From positions 1-64,000 of the forward strand of contig JAUVXF010000006.1 of assembly GCA_030603695.1 (NCBI GenBank): DNA of 64,000 nt. Direction: 5' to 3'. The notes under the pieces were generated by a model. That model saw nothing but the letters and a program-made list of their open reading frames with translations, searched no databases and was not told where the DNA came from. Both the position numbers and the translations under genes were made by a program. The stretch's first letter is position 1, and every line of letters begins with the position of its first letter. Origin of the DNA: Natronohydrobacter sp. (GTDB lineage Bacteria; Pseudomonadota; Alphaproteobacteria; Rhodobacterales; Rhodobacteraceae). Below, piece after piece: positions 7,573 through 18,985 of the stretch.

Positions 7573-9306
7573 TTAGCCCCCTTGGCCAAATTCGGCGCGC
7601 ATTTCGGCCTTCAAATCCTTGCGCAGGATTTTCCCGATGGGGGATTTCGGCAATTCCGCGCGGATAATCACCGATTTGGGCAGTTTGTAGCCTGCCAGAT
7701 GCTTGCGGCAATGGGCCAAAACCGCCTCTTGTGTCACCGGCACAGCCGAATCCGGGTTTTGCACCACATAGGCGCGCACGGCCTCTCCCGTGCGCGGGTC
7801 AGGAATGCCGATAACCGCCGCTTCCAGCACGCAATCCATTTGTGCAAGGCAATCTTCCACCTCGTTGGGATAGACATTGAAGCCCGAAACCAGCACCATA
7901 TCCTTCTTGCGATCCACGATTGTCAGATAACCACCCGCATCCATCACCGCGATATCGCCTGTAAAGAACCAGCCATTTTGCAAGGCTTTCTCGGTATCCT
8001 CCGGGCGCTTCCAATAGCCGTGCATCACTTGCGGGCCTTTGACGATCAATTCGCCGGGGCGGCCTTGGGCCACGGGTTCGGCCGCTTCATCCACCAGCGC
8101 AATATCGGTTCCCGGCACGGGCACCCCGACAGAGCCGCGCCGCACCGGTTGATCCAGCGGGTTGAAACTGACCAGCGGCGCGGTTTCTGTCAGCCCGTAA
8201 CCTTCGGCCAGCCGCGTGCCTGTCATGCCCTCCCAGCGCTCTGCCACTGCGGAATGCAACGCCGCCCCGCCCGCAATCGCAGCCTTTAGCGATTTGGGCG
8301 GATAGGCCGCGAACCATTCCTCATTCATCAGCCCGTTAAAGAGGGTATTCACCCCTGTTATCCATGTGACAGGGTAATTCTCCAACGCGCGCTGGATGTT
8401 TTGCACCGGGCGCGGCGAGGGCACGAGGATATTTCGCGCGCCAAGGGCAAAAAACGTCATCAGATTGGCGGTAAAGGCGAAGATATGATACAGCGGCAGC
8501 GCCGTGAGAACGCAATCTTGCGCGCTCATATGCCGCCCGCCCATGGCTTTCACCTGCTCCAGATTGGCCAGAATGTTGCGATGGCTCAGCATCGTGCCCT
8601 TGGCCACCCCTGTCGTGCCGCCGGTATATTGCAACAGCGCCAGATCATCGGGGCGCAGGGCCTGCCAATCTGTCACGCGCGGGGCTGCCTGCCCGATCTT
8701 CAGCGCCGCGCGCAACCGCAGCACCGGGATTTTCAGCGCAGGCACAGGCGGCAGCGCACGCAACCAATAGCGCTGCACTGCGCGCAAAATCATCTCTGGA
8801 ATGCGCGGGAAGAATTCGGGCACACCCGCCAACACCACATGCCGGATAGAGGTTTGCGGGATCACCTCTGCCAGCTTGGCGGCAAAGATATCGCAGATCA
8901 CCAGCACCTCTGCCCCGGAATCGCGAAATTGATGCACCATTTCAGAGGGCGTATAAAGCGGGTTGGTATTGACCAGCACCGCCCCTGCCTTGAACACGCC
9001 AAAGGCAACAACGGGATAGGCCAGCCCATTTGGCACTTGCACCGCCACCCGCGCGCCGCGCGCCAAGTTGCAATGATGGCGCAGATAGGCCGCGAAATCA
9101 TCTGACAGCGCGTCAACCTCGGCAAAACTCAGGCTGCCATTCATGCCATTGGGCATGACACAGGTAAAGGCGCAGCGCCGCGCCTGCGCCTTGCAGGTTT
9201 CCGCCACCAGATGCGCCAGCGAAGGGTATGAGAGGCCGGGCAAATCTGGTGCAATCTCTGGCCCATAGGCGGCCAGCCACGGGCGCGGCTGTGACGTCTG
9301 GCTCAT
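7573..9306 (-). CDS. Long-chain fatty acid--CoA ligase (AMP-binding)
   Basis: 577 residues from the ATG at 9306, chosen because GGGGGGAGAG lies directly upstream. The protein activates fatty acids with ATP to acyl-adenylate and then acyl-CoA. The phosphate-binding motif YTGGTTGVAKGTMLSH, the second adenylation motif EGYGLTETAPLVSFNP, the hinge TGDIAVMDAGGYLTIVDRKK and the C-terminal lysine context SPIGKILRKDL are complete, as in FadD. It is probably co-transcribed with the BASS transporter downstream. Exact chain-length preference is not readable. Confidence 0.9.
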   Translation of the reverse strand: MSQTSQPRPWLAAYGPEIAPDLPGLSYPSLAHLVAETCKAQARRCAFTCVMPNGMNGSLSFAEVDALSDDFAAYLRHHCNLARGARVAVQVPNGLAYPVVAFGVFKAGAVLVNTNPLYTPSEMVHQFRDSGAEVLVICDIFAAKLAEVIPQTSIRHVVLAGVPEFFPRIPEMILRAVQRYWLRALPPVPALKIPVLRLRAALKIGQAAPRVTDWQALRPDDLALLQYTGGTTGVAKGTMLSHRNILANLEQVKAMGGRHMSAQDCVLTALPLYHIFAFTANLMTFFALGARNILVPSPRPVQNIQRALENYPVTWITGVNTLFNGLMNEEWFAAYPPKSLKAAIAGGAALHSAVAERWEGMTGTRLAEGYGLTETAPLVSFNPLDQPVRRGSVGVPVPGTDIALVDEAAEPVAQGRPGELIVKGPQVMHGYWKRPEDTEKALQNGWFFTGDIAVMDAGGYLTIVDRKKDMVLVSGFNVYPNEVEDCLAQMDCVLEAAVIGIPDPRTGEAVRAYVVQNPDSAVPVTQEAVLAHCRKHLAGYKLPKSVIIRAELPKSPIGKILRKDLKAEMRAEFGQGG

Positions 9307-9461
9307 ATCTCTCCCCCCTCGCGGAACGCGGGCAATCTTTGGCCCGCAGCATTTCGCACACGGCCCCCCAAAGCAAGCCCCTGCTGCACGCACCCATTGC
9401 CGCGCTCTGGGCATGTCAGCGCAGAAACACGCCGAAACACAACAGTTTTTCTTGCGTTTGT

Positions 9462-9478
9462 CATATGGATTTCATATG
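9462..9478. promoter_or_regulatory. CATATG-N5-CATATG repeat upstream of speA
   Basis: Two copies of the self-complementary hexamer CATATG (9462-9467 and 9473-9478) are separated by 5 bases, forming a 17-base palindromic-spaced site. It lies about 40 bases before the speA start, in the 211-base gap between divergent fadD-like and speA genes. It could be an operator for the polyamine operon; no known regulator is assigned. Confidence 0.35.
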
Positions 9479-9517
9479 CGGGCCGCTCATGTCATGGGGT
9501 CATAACAGGAGCGCCAC

Positions 9518-11422
9518 ATGCCGGATCACGTTTTCCAAAGCTACGGGGTGCATCGCTGGGGCGCGGGCATGTTTGCCCGCTTGCCCAATGGCGATATGGG
9601 GCTTGTAAACCCCGCACGCCCGGATGCGCCCGCCGCCAGCCTGCCCGTGCTTTTGCACGCGCTGGATGCACGCGGCATTCATACGCCGGTATTGGTGCGC
9701 GTAGGTGCGTTTCTGAAACGCCAGCTAGAGGCGCTGAACACATCCTTCGCCCGCGCCATAGAGGCGAATGGCTATCAGGCCCCCTATCGCGGGGTGTTTC
9801 CCATCAAGGTCAATCAGCAAGCAGAGGTGATTGACCGGATTGTGGAATATGGCCGCCCCTATCAATTCGGGCTGGAAGCGGGATCAAAGCCCGAACTTAT
9901 CCTTGCGCTGTCGCGTGATCTGCCCAAGGGCGCGCTTCTTATCTGCAACGGGATAAAAGATGCCGAATTTATCCGCCTTGGCATTCTGGCGCGCAAGGCC
10001 GGGATCAACTGCGTGCTTGTCATCGAATCCCCCGGAGAGGCGGATACCGTAATTGCCGAAGCCAAGCGTCTGGGCGAAAAGCCCGCGCTGGGTGTGCGGA
10101 TCAAACTGACGCGGCGTGTGAGTGGCAATTGGGCCGACAGCTCTGGCGATCGTTCCACCTTCGGGCTGACGACGAAAGAAGTGGTCGATCTGGTGGAAAA
10201 GCTGCGCGCCGAAGATATGCTGGATTGCCTTGTCTTGCAGCATTCGCATCTGGGCAGTCAGGTTCCGCAGATGATGGATATCCGTCAGGCGGTGGATGAA
10301 GCCTGCCGCTTTTACACCGAATTACGCCGCCTTGGCGTGCCGCTGACCTATCTGGACTTGGGCGGCGGCTTGGGCATTGATTACACGGGAGAGGCCCGCG
10401 CCACTGACAATTCCATGAATTACACCATGGAGGAATATTGCGCCAATGTGGTGGAAACCGTGAAATACCAGATGGACGAGGCCGAAGTGCCCCATCCCAC
10501 ACTGGTCACGGAATCGGGCCGCGCGATTGTGGCCTATTCCTCTATGCTGCTATCCGATATTCTGGAAGCCAGCTATTTTGATCGCTCTGCCCCCACCACG
10601 CCGGAAGCGGATGATCACCATATGCTGTCAGACATGGCCGCGATTGTGGATTACCTGTCACCCCGGCGGCTGCAAGAATGCCTGAACGATGCCGAATACT
10701 ACCGCGAGGAATTGCGCGCGCTGTTCCGCCGTGGCGTGATCGGGATTGAAGAGGTCGCACGCGCCGAACAGATTTTCCTGTATGTCGTGGGGCGCATCAA
10801 GGATGTGGTCGCCCAAACCCCCGATGTGCCGCAAGAGGTGCTGGAAGAGCTTTCGGCCCATCGTGACATTTACCGCGCCAATTTCTCACTGTTTCAATCG
10901 CTGCCCGATGTCTGGGCGATTGACCAGCTTGTGCCCATAGCCCCCTTGCAGCGGCTGAATGAAACCCCCACGCGCCGCGCCGTGCTGTCGGATATCACCT
11001 GCGACAGCGATGGCAAGATTGACCAGTTTGTGCTGGGCGATGGCGTGGGCAATGCGCTGCCCATCCACCAGCTTAACGCGGGCGAGCGGTATTTTATCGG
11101 CATTTTCCTTGTGGGTGCCTATCAGGAAACCTTGGGCGATTTGCATAATCTGTTTGGCGATACCAATATCGTGACAGTGGATTTCAACGAGGACGGGGTT
11201 CTTGAAATCCAGCACGAGGTCGAGGGCGATACTGTCTCTGAGGTGATGGCCTATGTGGAATATGAACCCAAGCAATGCCTTGATGCCTTCAAGCGCATTG
11301 TGGAACGCGGCGTGCAAAGTGGCACGCTCAACCCCTCGCAGCGGCGCATGCTGATGGAAACCTACCGCCACGCGCTTGGCGGCTATACCTATTACGAACA
11401 TGAGGAGCACACCAATGGCTGA
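9518..11422 (+). CDS. speA: Biosynthetic arginine decarboxylase SpeA
   Basis: 634 residues, the usual length. The PLP-dependent enzyme decarboxylates arginine to agmatine. The Lys of FPIKVNQQ near residue 95-100 is the Schiff-base lysine, followed by the family features GLEAGSKPEL, LHSHLGSQ-like LQHSHLGSQ and the glycine loop YLDLGGGLGIDYTG. The C-terminal part includes the conserved QDTLGDLHNLFGDTN-type sequence. An AGGAG site precedes the ATG by 6-7 bases. First gene of a four-gene operon; its stop overlaps the next start by 8 bases. Confidence 0.95.
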   Translation: MPDHVFQSYGVHRWGAGMFARLPNGDMGLVNPARPDAPAASLPVLLHALDARGIHTPVLVRVGAFLKRQLEALNTSFARAIEANGYQAPYRGVFPIKVNQQAEVIDRIVEYGRPYQFGLEAGSKPELILALSRDLPKGALLICNGIKDAEFIRLGILARKAGINCVLVIESPGEADTVIAEAKRLGEKPALGVRIKLTRRVSGNWADSSGDRSTFGLTTKEVVDLVEKLRAEDMLDCLVLQHSHLGSQVPQMMDIRQAVDEACRFYTELRRLGVPLTYLDLGGGLGIDYTGEARATDNSMNYTMEEYCANVVETVKYQMDEAEVPHPTLVTESGRAIVAYSSMLLSDILEASYFDRSAPTTPEADDHHMLSDMAAIVDYLSPRRLQECLNDAEYYREELRALFRRGVIGIEEVARAEQIFLYVVGRIKDVVAQTPDVPQEVLEELSAHRDIYRANFSLFQSLPDVWAIDQLVPIAPLQRLNETPTRRAVLSDITCDSDGKIDQFVLGDGVGNALPIHQLNAGERYFIGIFLVGAYQETLGDLHNLFGDTNIVTVDFNEDGVLEIQHEVEGDTVSEVMAYVEYEPKQCLDAFKRIVERGVQSGTLNPSQRRMLMETYRHALGGYTYYEHEEHTNG

Positions 11423-12638
11423 CAACAAAGACGTTCTGGTCATCGGCGCAGGTGGCGTCGCATCTGTGACGCTGCATAAAATGGCCATGAACCGCGATCT
11501 GTTCCCGGGCCGCATTGCCGTGGCCAGCCGCACGCTTGCCAAATGCGAAGCGATTGCCGCAGAGGTGAAATCGCGCACCGGCACAGAGATTGAAACCTAT
11601 GAGGTGGATGCCAATGATGTGGCCGCCACTGTGGCCCTGATCGAGGCCGTGAAACCCGCGCTTCTGGTCAATCTGGCGCTGCCCTATCAGGATCTGGATC
11701 TGATGGAAGCCTGCCTGCGCACAGGCGTGCATTATCTGGATACCGCCAATTACGAGCCGCCGGAAGAAGCCAAGTTCGAATATTCCCACCAGTGGAAATT
11801 GCACGAGCGTTTTGAAAAAGCGGGCCTGATGGCCGCTTTGGGTGTGGGCTTTGATCCCGGTGTGACCAGCATTTTTGCCGCCTATCTGCGCAAGCACCAC
11901 CTGTCAGGCATTCGCCTGATTGATATTCTGGATTGCAATGGCGGCGATCATGGCCACCCGTTCGCCACCAATTTCAACCCCGAAATCAATATCCGCGAAG
12001 TGACAGCCGAAGTGCGCCACTGGGAAAATGGCGGCTGGGTAACAAGCCCCGCCATGTCCACCAAAGTGCCGTTTGATTTTGAACAAGTCGGCGTCAAGAA
12101 CATGTATCTGATGTATCACGAGGAATTGGAAAGCCTTGTGACCCATTTCCCCGAAATCGAGCGCGCGCGCTTCTGGATGACATTCGGGGATGCCTATATC
12201 AACCATGTGACAGTGCTGCAAAATGTGGGCATGACCTCGATCGAGCCTGTGGAGTATGAAGGCCACAAGATCGTGCCTTTGCAATTCCTCAAGGCGGTAT
12301 TGCCCAACCCCGGCGATCTGGGCGCGCGCACCAAGGGCAAGACCAATATCGGCGATATCGTCACCGGGCCTGCGCGTGACGGTTCGGGCGAAAAGACGCT
12401 CTATATCTACAATATCTGCGATCATGAGGAATGCTACCGCGAGGTCGGCTCTCAGGCTGTCAGCTATACAACCGGTGTGCCCGCCTTCATCGGTGCGGCG
12501 CTGATGCTGAATGGCACTTGGTCGGGCGCGGGCGTGTTCAATACCGAACAGCTTGATCCCGATGCATTTATGGACATGCTCAACCAGCACGGATTGCCGT
12601 GGCAGATCGCGGAGCTGTCCAGCCCGGTTGATTTCTGA
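11415..12638 (+). CDS. Carboxy(nor)spermidine dehydrogenase (saccharopine dehydrogenase family)
   Basis: 407 residues from the ATG at 11415, preceded by TGAGGAG and overlapping the speA stop. The Rossmann motif VIGAGGVASVTLHK is at residues 8-21. The enzyme condenses aspartate-4-semialdehyde with putrescine or diaminopropane using NADPH, giving carboxyspermidine or carboxynorspermidine. The assignment is secured by the decarboxylase that follows immediately and by upstream and downstream agmatine genes. Lysine-pathway saccharopine dehydrogenase is the alternative family function, but the neighbourhood argues against it. Confidence 0.9.
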   Translation: MADNKDVLVIGAGGVASVTLHKMAMNRDLFPGRIAVASRTLAKCEAIAAEVKSRTGTEIETYEVDANDVAATVALIEAVKPALLVNLALPYQDLDLMEACLRTGVHYLDTANYEPPEEAKFEYSHQWKLHERFEKAGLMAALGVGFDPGVTSIFAAYLRKHHLSGIRLIDILDCNGGDHGHPFATNFNPEINIREVTAEVRHWENGGWVTSPAMSTKVPFDFEQVGVKNMYLMYHEELESLVTHFPEIERARFWMTFGDAYINHVTVLQNVGMTSIEPVEYEGHKIVPLQFLKAVLPNPGDLGARTKGKTNIGDIVTGPARDGSGEKTLYIYNICDHEECYREVGSQAVSYTTGVPAFIGAALMLNGTWSGAGVFNTEQLDPDAFMDMLNQHGLPWQIAELSSPVDF

Positions 12639-13804
12639 TGGCCATGCAAACCCATGCGGGCGATCCGGGCGCGTGGCGGCAGTTTGATCTGTCGCGCGTC
12701 CCCTCGCCCTGTTTTGTCGTGGATGAAGCGCGGCTGGAACAGAACCTGAAAGTTCTGGCCGATATCCAGACGCGCTCTGGCGCGACGGTTCTTTGTGCGC
12801 TGAAAGCCTTTTCCATGTGGTCGCTCGCGCCCTTGGTGTCGCGCTACCTGTCGGGTGTCTGCGCCTCTGGCCTGTGGGAAGCGCGGCTGGGGCGCGAACA
12901 TTATGGCGGGATCGTGGAAACCTTTTCCGCGGGCTATAAAGCCGATGAAATGGCAGAGATCATCGCGCTGTCAGACCATATCATCTTCAACACACCCGCC
13001 GCGAAAACCCGCTTTTTGCCCATGATCCGCGCTTCTGGCAAAGCGGTGCATATTGGCCTGCGCTTCAATCCCGGCCTGCCCATGGGCGAAGATGCGAAAT
13101 ATGACCCCGCCGCCCCCGGTTCGCGCCTTGGCACACCGCTGGAACAGATAGACGCCGCCGCGCTGGACGGGGTGGAGGGGCTGCATATGCACACCCTGTG
13201 CGAGCAAGACCTAAGCCCCCTTCTGGCCATATGGGAACATATCGCCCCACGCATTCGCACCCTTGCCCCCCGCCTGAAATGGATCAATTTCGGCGGTGGC
13301 CATCATATCACCCGCGCCGATTATGACCGCGAAGGGCTGATTGCCTTTTTGCAGCGCGTGCAGGCGGAAACCGGGCTGCACTGCTATCTGGAACCGGGCG
13401 AGGCCGTGGCGCTGGATGCGGGCATTCTGGTGGGCGAAGTGCTGGATGTGGTGGAAAATGACGGGGCAAACGCGATCCTCGACATATCCGCCACCTGCCA
13501 CATGCCCGATGTGATAGAGGCCCCCTACCGCCCCGCCCTGCTGGATGAAGGCGGCACTACCCCTGTGCGCCTTGGCGGGCCAAGCTGCTTGGCAGGCGAT
13601 GTGATCGGGCGCTATGCCTTTGCGGCCATACCCGAAATCGGCGCGCGCGTGGCGTTCCTTGATCAGGCGCATTATTCGATGGTGAAAACCACCACCTTCA
13701 ACGGCGTGCGCCTGCCCGCGCTGGCGATCTGGAACAGCACCACCGATGCGCTGCAAATCGTGCGCCAGTTTGACTATCAGGATTTCAAGGGGCGGCTGTC
13801 ATGA
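12638..13804 (+). CDS. nspC: Carboxynorspermidine/carboxyspermidine decarboxylase
   Basis: 388 residues; the ATG overlaps the dehydrogenase stop (TGATG). It is a fold-III PLP decarboxylase that removes CO2 from carboxyspermidine to give spermidine. The PLP-lysine context is CALKAFSMWS near residue 55. GLHMHTLCEQ, INFGGGHHIT and YLEPGEAVALD match the family, and the second-subunit cysteine region is HMPDVIEAPYRPALL preceded by a Cys. Together with the upstream dehydrogenase it replaces SAM decarboxylase plus spermidine synthase, neither of which is in the window. Confidence 0.92.
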   Translation: MAMQTHAGDPGAWRQFDLSRVPSPCFVVDEARLEQNLKVLADIQTRSGATVLCALKAFSMWSLAPLVSRYLSGVCASGLWEARLGREHYGGIVETFSAGYKADEMAEIIALSDHIIFNTPAAKTRFLPMIRASGKAVHIGLRFNPGLPMGEDAKYDPAAPGSRLGTPLEQIDAAALDGVEGLHMHTLCEQDLSPLLAIWEHIAPRIRTLAPRLKWINFGGGHHITRADYDREGLIAFLQRVQAETGLHCYLEPGEAVALDAGILVGEVLDVVENDGANAILDISATCHMPDVIEAPYRPALLDEGGTTPVRLGGPSCLAGDVIGRYAFAAIPEIGARVAFLDQAHYSMVKTTTFNGVRLPALAIWNSTTDALQIVRQFDYQDFKGRLS

Positions 13805-14661
13805 TCTTTCTGAACTCTGAACTGACCGAGGCGGAACGCGGGGCAGATGCACGCTTTCAGATCGTGCCCATGCCGCTGGAAAAGACAGTTTCCTACGGCT
13901 CTGGCACGGCAGAAGGGCCAGCGGCGCTGATAGAGGCCTCTGACCAGCTGGAACGGCTGTGGCGCGGGATTGAACCTTGCGCACAGGGCATTTTCACCAC
14001 CCCGCCCATAGATTGCACACAGCCGCTGGATGCCGCGCTGGCCGCCTTGGCCGCGCGCACCGAAGCGATTGCACGGGCAGGCCATATTCCGGTAACGCTG
14101 GGCGGGGAACACAGCCTGACATGGGCCGCCGCCATGGGCGTGAAACGCGCGCTTGGCAGGCCAATGGGCATAGTCCAGATAGACGCCCATGCCGATCTGC
14201 GCCGCGCCTATCAGGGATTTCGGCATTCGCATGCCTCTGTCATGCAATTGCTGGTCGAGGAAGAGGGCGTGGCGCTGGCGCAATACGGCGTGCGCGCGCT
14301 ATCGCGCGAAGAAGCCGAGTGCCGGGCGCGCAACAAGGTGATTTTCATCGATGCCGAAGAGCTGGTAACCGGCAATATCCACGAGATAACCCTGCCCGAT
14401 GATTTCCCCCAAGATGTGTATGTCAGCTTTGATGTGGACGGGCTGGACGCGGCGATCATGCCTGCCACGGGCACACCGGTTCCGGGGGGCCTGGGCTATT
14501 ATCAGGCCTTGTCGCTGGTGCGCTCTAGCCTGCGGGGGCGGCGCTGCGTGGGGCTGGATGTGGTGGAACTGGCCCCGATTGCGGGCTGGGATGTCTGGAA
14601 CTTTACCGCCGCGCAACTGACCTATGCGCTGATGGGGATCGCGGTGCAAAACGAGGGCTGA
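13801..14661 (+). CDS. speB: Agmatinase SpeB (ureohydrolase)
   Basis: 286 residues; the start overlaps the decarboxylase stop by 4 bases. Agmatinase hydrolyses agmatine to putrescine and urea, linking SpeA to the carboxyspermidine enzymes. The binuclear manganese ligands are visible: GGEHS (His), QIDAHADLR (Asp-His-Asp) and SFDVDGLDAAIMPATGTP (Asp-x-Asp). The order of genes in the operon follows the order of use less strictly than the overlaps suggest: arginine to agmatine (gene 1), putrescine (gene 4), carboxyspermidine (gene 2), spermidine (gene 3). Confidence 0.93.
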   Translation: MIFLNSELTEAERGADARFQIVPMPLEKTVSYGSGTAEGPAALIEASDQLERLWRGIEPCAQGIFTTPPIDCTQPLDAALAALAARTEAIARAGHIPVTLGGEHSLTWAAAMGVKRALGRPMGIVQIDAHADLRRAYQGFRHSHASVMQLLVEEEGVALAQYGVRALSREEAECRARNKVIFIDAEELVTGNIHEITLPDDFPQDVYVSFDVDGLDAAIMPATGTPVPGGLGYYQALSLVRSSLRGRRCVGLDVVELAPIAGWDVWNFTAAQLTYALMGIAVQNEG

Positions 14662-14689
14662 TGCGCCCTGTTGCCGCCGGGGCAAAAAA

Positions 14690-14763
14690 GGGGGGCGCTC
14701 GCGCCCCCCTCTTGCGGCAAAGCCGCAATTCACCCCCCTGAGGATATTTGGGCCAAGATGAAT
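14690..14763 (+). repeat. Two-hairpin intergenic element, copy A
   Basis: Hairpin 1 is 14690-14709 (ggggggcg, loop ctcg, cgcccccc). Hairpin 2 is 14712-14728 (ttgcggc, loop aaa, gccgcaa). A conserved tail follows at 14729-14763: a run of C, then 'gaggatattt', then 'gccaagatgaat'. It lies between speB and gyrB, both on the plus strand, and may act as the speB terminator, though no long U-tract follows the hairpins. Three other copies with the same plan lie at 32670, 56447 and 58311. Confidence 0.85.
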
Positions 14764-14871
14764 GGGGCGAAGGGCGCCTGTTGCTGGCCGGGGCGTGACG
14801 CTAAATCTTGTGGCGAAGGCGTGACATTGCTGGCGGCACACCCTATAAAGGCGCCAGTCTAGCAAGGATAG

Positions 14872-17295
<2,424 letters not shown>

Positions 17296-17338
17296 AGCGG
17301 GCTGTGTCGACGCCGCTTTAGCCGATAGGGTGCTGAAT

Positions 17339-17365
17339 CGGGGCGCGTCTGCGCCCCGGTCTTTT
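17339..17365 (+). terminator. Rho-independent terminator after gyrB
   Basis: An 8-bp stem, cggggcgc at 17339-17346, pairs with gcgccccg at 17351-17358 around loop gtct, followed by gtctttt. It lies 44 bases past the gyrB stop. A weaker stem, aagcgg/ccgctt, lies at about 17295-17320. Confidence 0.75.
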
Positions 17366-17382
17366 GGCCTGCGCGCAACATG

Positions 17383-17402
17383 GCCGAAGGGCAGGGTTGA
17401 GC
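17383..17402 (+). repeat. Short dispersed motif 'gaagggcagggttgag'
   Basis: The same short motif occurs at 6394-6411 (cccaaagggcagggttga) and about 24470-24491 (cccaaaggggcagggtttga). Here it sits in the 165-base gap between convergent gyrB and the TetR gene. It may be a fragment of the larger intergenic repeat family. Confidence 0.5.
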
Positions 17403-17460
17403 AGGCAGAACTCTTGCGCCAGCGCCCCTCAGGAAAACTGGAACCCCGGTATTGCCAGGA

Positions 17461-18084
17461 TCAAACGCAGTCTTGCGGGCTGTGTCCTGCGCCAAAGGGC
17501 CAGGCTTGAGACAGCAAATCGGGCAAGAGATTGGCGACAAAATCCTCAGGCGTCGCACCGTTGAAAAGATACTTCGCCTTGCCGTCAAGGATGAGGTTCG
17601 CCATGCCATGGATCGAAGACCAGACCATGAATATCTCGGCCATGCCGCCCTTGCGCCGCCCGATCGCCGTGGCAAATCCTGTCAGGGCGGCTGTGCTTGC
17701 CAAGCTGTAGCGCGGGTCGTCCCGGTTCACCAGATCGGGGCGGAACATCAGGCGGAACCGTCCGGGATGGGCCAGCGCAAAATTCACATAGGCCAGAGCC
17801 AGTTGCTGTAGGTCGGCTGCCGGATCTTCGGTCGGCGGGACGGCGTTCAGCGCTTGTCCAAGGCTTTCATAGCCCAGAAGTGCCACCTCTGTCAGAAGCC
17901 CGGTTGCCGATCCGAAATGATGCGCCGGAGCGCCGATCGAGACCCCCGCCCGGCGGGCCGCCTCGCGCAGTGAAAAGCCTTCGATCCCATGGTCACGCAA
18001 GATCATGTCAGCGGCCTCGATCAGGGCCGCCTTCAAGTTGCCGTGATGATAGGCGGCCTTGGCCGCAGGGCGTTCATTTTCCAT
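17461..18084 (-). CDS. TetR/AcrR-family transcriptional regulator
   Basis: 207 residues. The N-terminal helix-turn-helix spans about residues 14-60, with FSLREAARRAGVSIGAPAHHFG as recognition region. The C-terminal ligand domain (residues 80-200) resembles the WHG/TetR_C group. It is divergent from an SDR oxidoreductase and a DoxX membrane protein, with 73 bases between the starts, so it probably represses that pair and itself in response to a small hydrophobic ligand. Ligand unknown. Confidence 0.88.
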   Translation of the reverse strand: MENERPAAKAAYHHGNLKAALIEAADMILRDHGIEGFSLREAARRAGVSIGAPAHHFGSATGLLTEVALLGYESLGQALNAVPPTEDPAADLQQLALAYVNFALAHPGRFRLMFRPDLVNRDDPRYSLASTAALTGFATAIGRRKGGMAEIFMVWSSIHGMANLILDGKAKYLFNGATPEDFVANLLPDLLSQAWPFGAGHSPQDCV

Positions 18085-18097
18085 CTATACAGTGCTC

Positions 18098-18120
18098 AGA
18101 TAATCCATTACCTCGTATCT
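18098..18120. promoter_or_regulatory. Candidate TetR operator in the divergent promoter region
   Basis: The interval 18085-18157 is AT-richer than its surroundings and separates tetR from the SDR gene. An inverted repeat AGATA (18098-18102) and TATCT (18116-18120) with a 13-base spacer is the best symmetric site I see. The call is based on position and symmetry only. Confidence 0.25.
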
Positions 18121-18157
18121 TAACATCGATCAAATAAACGAATCAAGGAATTGCGCA

Positions 18158-18985
18158 ATGAAACATTGGTTGATCACCGGGGCCAATCGTGGCTTGGGAC
18201 GGGAATTCGCTCTGGCCGCGTTGGAGCGTGGCGACCGCGTGGCCGTGACCGCGCGCACCCCCGAGGGGCTGGCTGACCTCGTGGCACGCTTTGGCGCGCA
18301 GGCCGTCCCGCTGACGTTGGATATCACCGACCGTGCCGCCTGCTTTGCCGCCGTGGCACAGGCGCAAGCAGAACTTGGGCAATTGGATGTGGTGGTGAAC
18401 AACGCAGGCTATGGCCTTTTCGGCATGGTCGAAGAACTGTCCGAGGCGCAGATGCGCCAGCAGATGGAGGTCAATTTCTTTGGCCTTTTCCACATGACGC
18501 AGGCGGTGCTTCCGGTTCTGCGAGCACAGGGCGCCGGGCACCTTGTTCAGATTTCGACTGTGGGCGGGGTGATCACTTTCCCAGGCCTTGGAGGGTATCA
18601 CGCCTCGAAATGGGCTGTCGAGGGCTTGTCAGACGCCCTGGCGCAAGAGGTCGCGGGGCTTGGTATCCATGTGACGCTGGTCGAGCCGGGGCCATATGCG
18701 ACCGATTGGTCGGGTAGTTCTGCGATCCATGCCGTGCCCAACGCGGCCTATGATGGCCTGCGCGCCGCCTTGGGCGCCATGCAACTGCCGCCCGAAGTTT
18801 TCGGCAACCCGGCAGCAGCTGGCCCCGCGATTTTGAAGCTGGTCGATGCGCAAACCCCACCGCGCCGCCTGTTTCTCGGCGTGCTGCCGACGATGCTTGT
18901 GCCTGGCGCCTATCAGCAGCGCTTGGCCGAATGGGACACCTGGAAGGAAGTCTCTGTGGCCGCAACACAGGTGAACCATGGCTAA
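18158..18985 (+). CDS. SDR-family NAD(P)-dependent oxidoreductase
   Basis: 275 residues. Classical short-chain dehydrogenase: cofactor motif GANRGLGRE at residues 7-15, NNAGYG in the central region, and the catalytic YHASK at about residue 147. The best AAGGAA site lies 8 bases before the ATG. Its stop overlaps the start of a DoxX gene. With the divergent TetR regulator this looks like a small stress- or xenobiotic-responsive unit; the substrate is not known. Confidence 0.88.
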   Translation: MKHWLITGANRGLGREFALAALERGDRVAVTARTPEGLADLVARFGAQAVPLTLDITDRAACFAAVAQAQAELGQLDVVVNNAGYGLFGMVEELSEAQMRQQMEVNFFGLFHMTQAVLPVLRAQGAGHLVQISTVGGVITFPGLGGYHASKWAVEGLSDALAQEVAGLGIHVTLVEPGPYATDWSGSSAIHAVPNAAYDGLRAALGAMQLPPEVFGNPAAAGPAILKLVDAQTPPRRLFLGVLPTMLVPGAYQQRLAEWDTWKEVSVAATQVNHG

